Assembly (NCBI GenBank): GCA_028707275.1
Contig: JAQTUP010000003.1
Coordinates: 186,001 to 250,000 of the forward strand
Direction: 5' to 3'
From: Gallionella sp.
Lineage (GTDB): Bacteria; Pseudomonadota; Gammaproteobacteria; Burkholderiales; Gallionellaceae
Length of the DNA: 64,000 nucleotides
Under the pieces are notes generated by a model, which was given only the letters and a program-made list of their open reading frames with translations, searched no databases and was not told the DNA's origin. Each line of letters begins with the position of its first letter. Position 1 is the first letter of the stretch. Of the stretch, positions 63,214-64,000 are shown one piece after another. The translations under genes and the position numbers were made by a program.

Positions 63214-64000
63214 ATGAGTAAAAAGATGATCGTCCTGGCATGGGCAGCACTGGTGCTCAGCGCCTGCGCCAGCGCACCGCAGCCCCAGGATCAACGCCCT
63301 ATTATTCTCGCGCCGAACGAGGCGAGTGGTGCAGGACATGCGGTTCTGCCAGTCCGCAACCCTGTCCCCGGCAGTGGCGGTTACCTCGCAGGTGACGGCC
63401 CCGGCGAGCATCCTCCTGCCGATATTGACGCGACTCCCGATGCCGTGCCTGTGTCTGAGCCGCTGCATCGCTACGCGAATCGCCCCTATGCCGCGCTGGA
63501 CAGAACCTATACACCGCTGACATCGGCGGGCAACTTCAGGCAGCGCGGAATCGCTTCGTGGTATGGCAAAAAATTTCATGGTCAGCGCACCTCCAGCGGC
63601 GAGAAATACGACATGTATCTGATGACCGCCGCGCACCCGACCCTGCCCATTCCAAGTTATGCCCGCGTGACTCATGTCGGCTCGAAGAAATCGGTGATCG
63701 TACGCATCAATGATCGCGGCCCCTTTTTGCATGATCGCGTCATCGACCTTTCCTACACTGCCGCGCACAAACTGGGCATCACGGGCCGCGGCAGCTCAGA
63801 GGTGGAGGTGGAAAGCGTCACCGCAAACAGCTACGCACGAACACTTGCCAGAGCGGAAGTGGTGCAAAGTGCGCCGCTTGAGCCCGCGCCCGTCAGCAGT
63901 GAGCAGGTTGCGCCGACAGGCGGCAATGTCTTTTTGCAGCTGGGGGCTTTTAACTCGACTGACGCCGCAGAAAAGTTTTTGAGCGAGATGCGCGAAAAGC
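63214..64000 (+). CDS. rlpA: Septal ring lytic transglycosylase RlpA, 3' end outside window
   Basis: An open frame of 262 codons running off the window, with AAGAGGAG eight bases before its ATG. Lipoprotein signal with lipobox LSAC at residues 16-19. A proline-rich linker leads to the double-psi beta-barrel domain: IASWYGKKFHG, SSGEKYDMYLMTAAHP and VRINDRGPFLHDRVIDLSYTAA. After a linker the SPOR domain begins (NVFLQLGAFNSTDAAEKFLS). RlpA cleaves denuded glycan strands in some species. It follows rodA by 70 bp, the usual order. Confidence 0.93.
   Translation, partial: MSKKMIVLAWAALVLSACASAPQPQDQRPIILAPNEASGAGHAVLPVRNPVPGSGGYLAGDGPGEHPPADIDATPDAVPVSEPLHRYANRPYAALDRTYTPLTSAGNFRQRGIASWYGKKFHGQRTSSGEKYDMYLMTAAHPTLPIPSYARVTHVGSKKSVIVRINDRGPFLHDRVIDLSYTAAHKLGITGRGSSEVEVESVTANSYARTLARAEVVQSAPLEPAPVSSEQVAPTGGNVFLQLGAFNSTDAAEKFLSEMREK

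Overview
The window looks like the chromosome of a Gram-negative betaproteobacterium. Evidence is the MreBCD-PBP2-RodA order, a riboswitch-controlled gcvT-gcvH-gcvP operon, the LolA/LPS-type envelope genes and the sigma-32 promoter of htpG. An iron- or ammonia-oxidiser of the Nitrosomonadales (Gallionellaceae-like) would fit the gene set and intergenic repeats, but that placement is inference. No phage, plasmid backbone, rRNA or CRISPR array is visible.

Region by region. 0-5.7 kb: trpG-trpD, htpG behind a textbook heat-shock promoter, an epimerase-like oxidoreductase and a ferredoxin-FAD reductase. 5.7-16 kb: an EAL-CBS-GGDEF protein, soluble lytic transglycosylase, CCA-adding enzyme, EF-hand protein, MidA-type methyltransferase, pteridine-reductase-like SDR, ttcA and a degenerate GspE/PilB-type ATPase. 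16-25.4 kb, mostly minus strand: SlyB-like lipoprotein, PfkB kinase, tpx, the glycine cleavage operon with a tandem glycine riboswitch and terminator, and gspA-gspB. 25.4-26.9 kb is a small mobile patch: a ParE-type toxin-antitoxin pair, a probable group II intron remnant abutting an attC-like half-site, and a cassette-like small gene. 26.9-30.7 kb: a PAS-GGDEF-EAL sensor and an HD phosphohydrolase.

31-53.2 kb is the centrepiece: an aryl polyene/xanthomonadin-like pigment locus in two convergent operons. The plus-strand operon (31.0-43.5 kb) encodes an ACP, membrane protein, acyl ligase, two dehydratases (one fused to a methyltransferase), acyltransferase, LolA-like carrier, MMPL exporter, polysaccharide deacetylase, PAP2 protein, ketosynthase and chain-length factor. 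The minus-strand operon (53.2-49.2 kb) encodes a flavin halogenase-like enzyme, a chorismatase (hydroxybenzoate starter), a lysophospholipid-type acyltransferase and a glycosyltransferase. Two insertions split the locus. One is a patch of small repeats plus a higBA toxin-antitoxin pair inside the plus operon. The other is a 5-kb, lower-GC gene for a nuclease-STAND-NTPase-like defence protein between the operons.

53-64 kb is housekeeping: tRNA-Glu, gatB-gatA-gatC on minus, then mreB-mreC-mreD-mrdA-rodA-rlpA on plus, with rlpA cut by the window end.

A second theme runs through the window. Short GC-rich palindromic repeats lie between genes and also inside reading frames (midA-like, gcvT, gatB, the dehydratase-methyltransferase junction), and a similar palindrome sits inside one aptamer of the glycine riboswitch. 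Two copies of a separate ~250-300 bp repeat carry hairpins with compensatory base changes.
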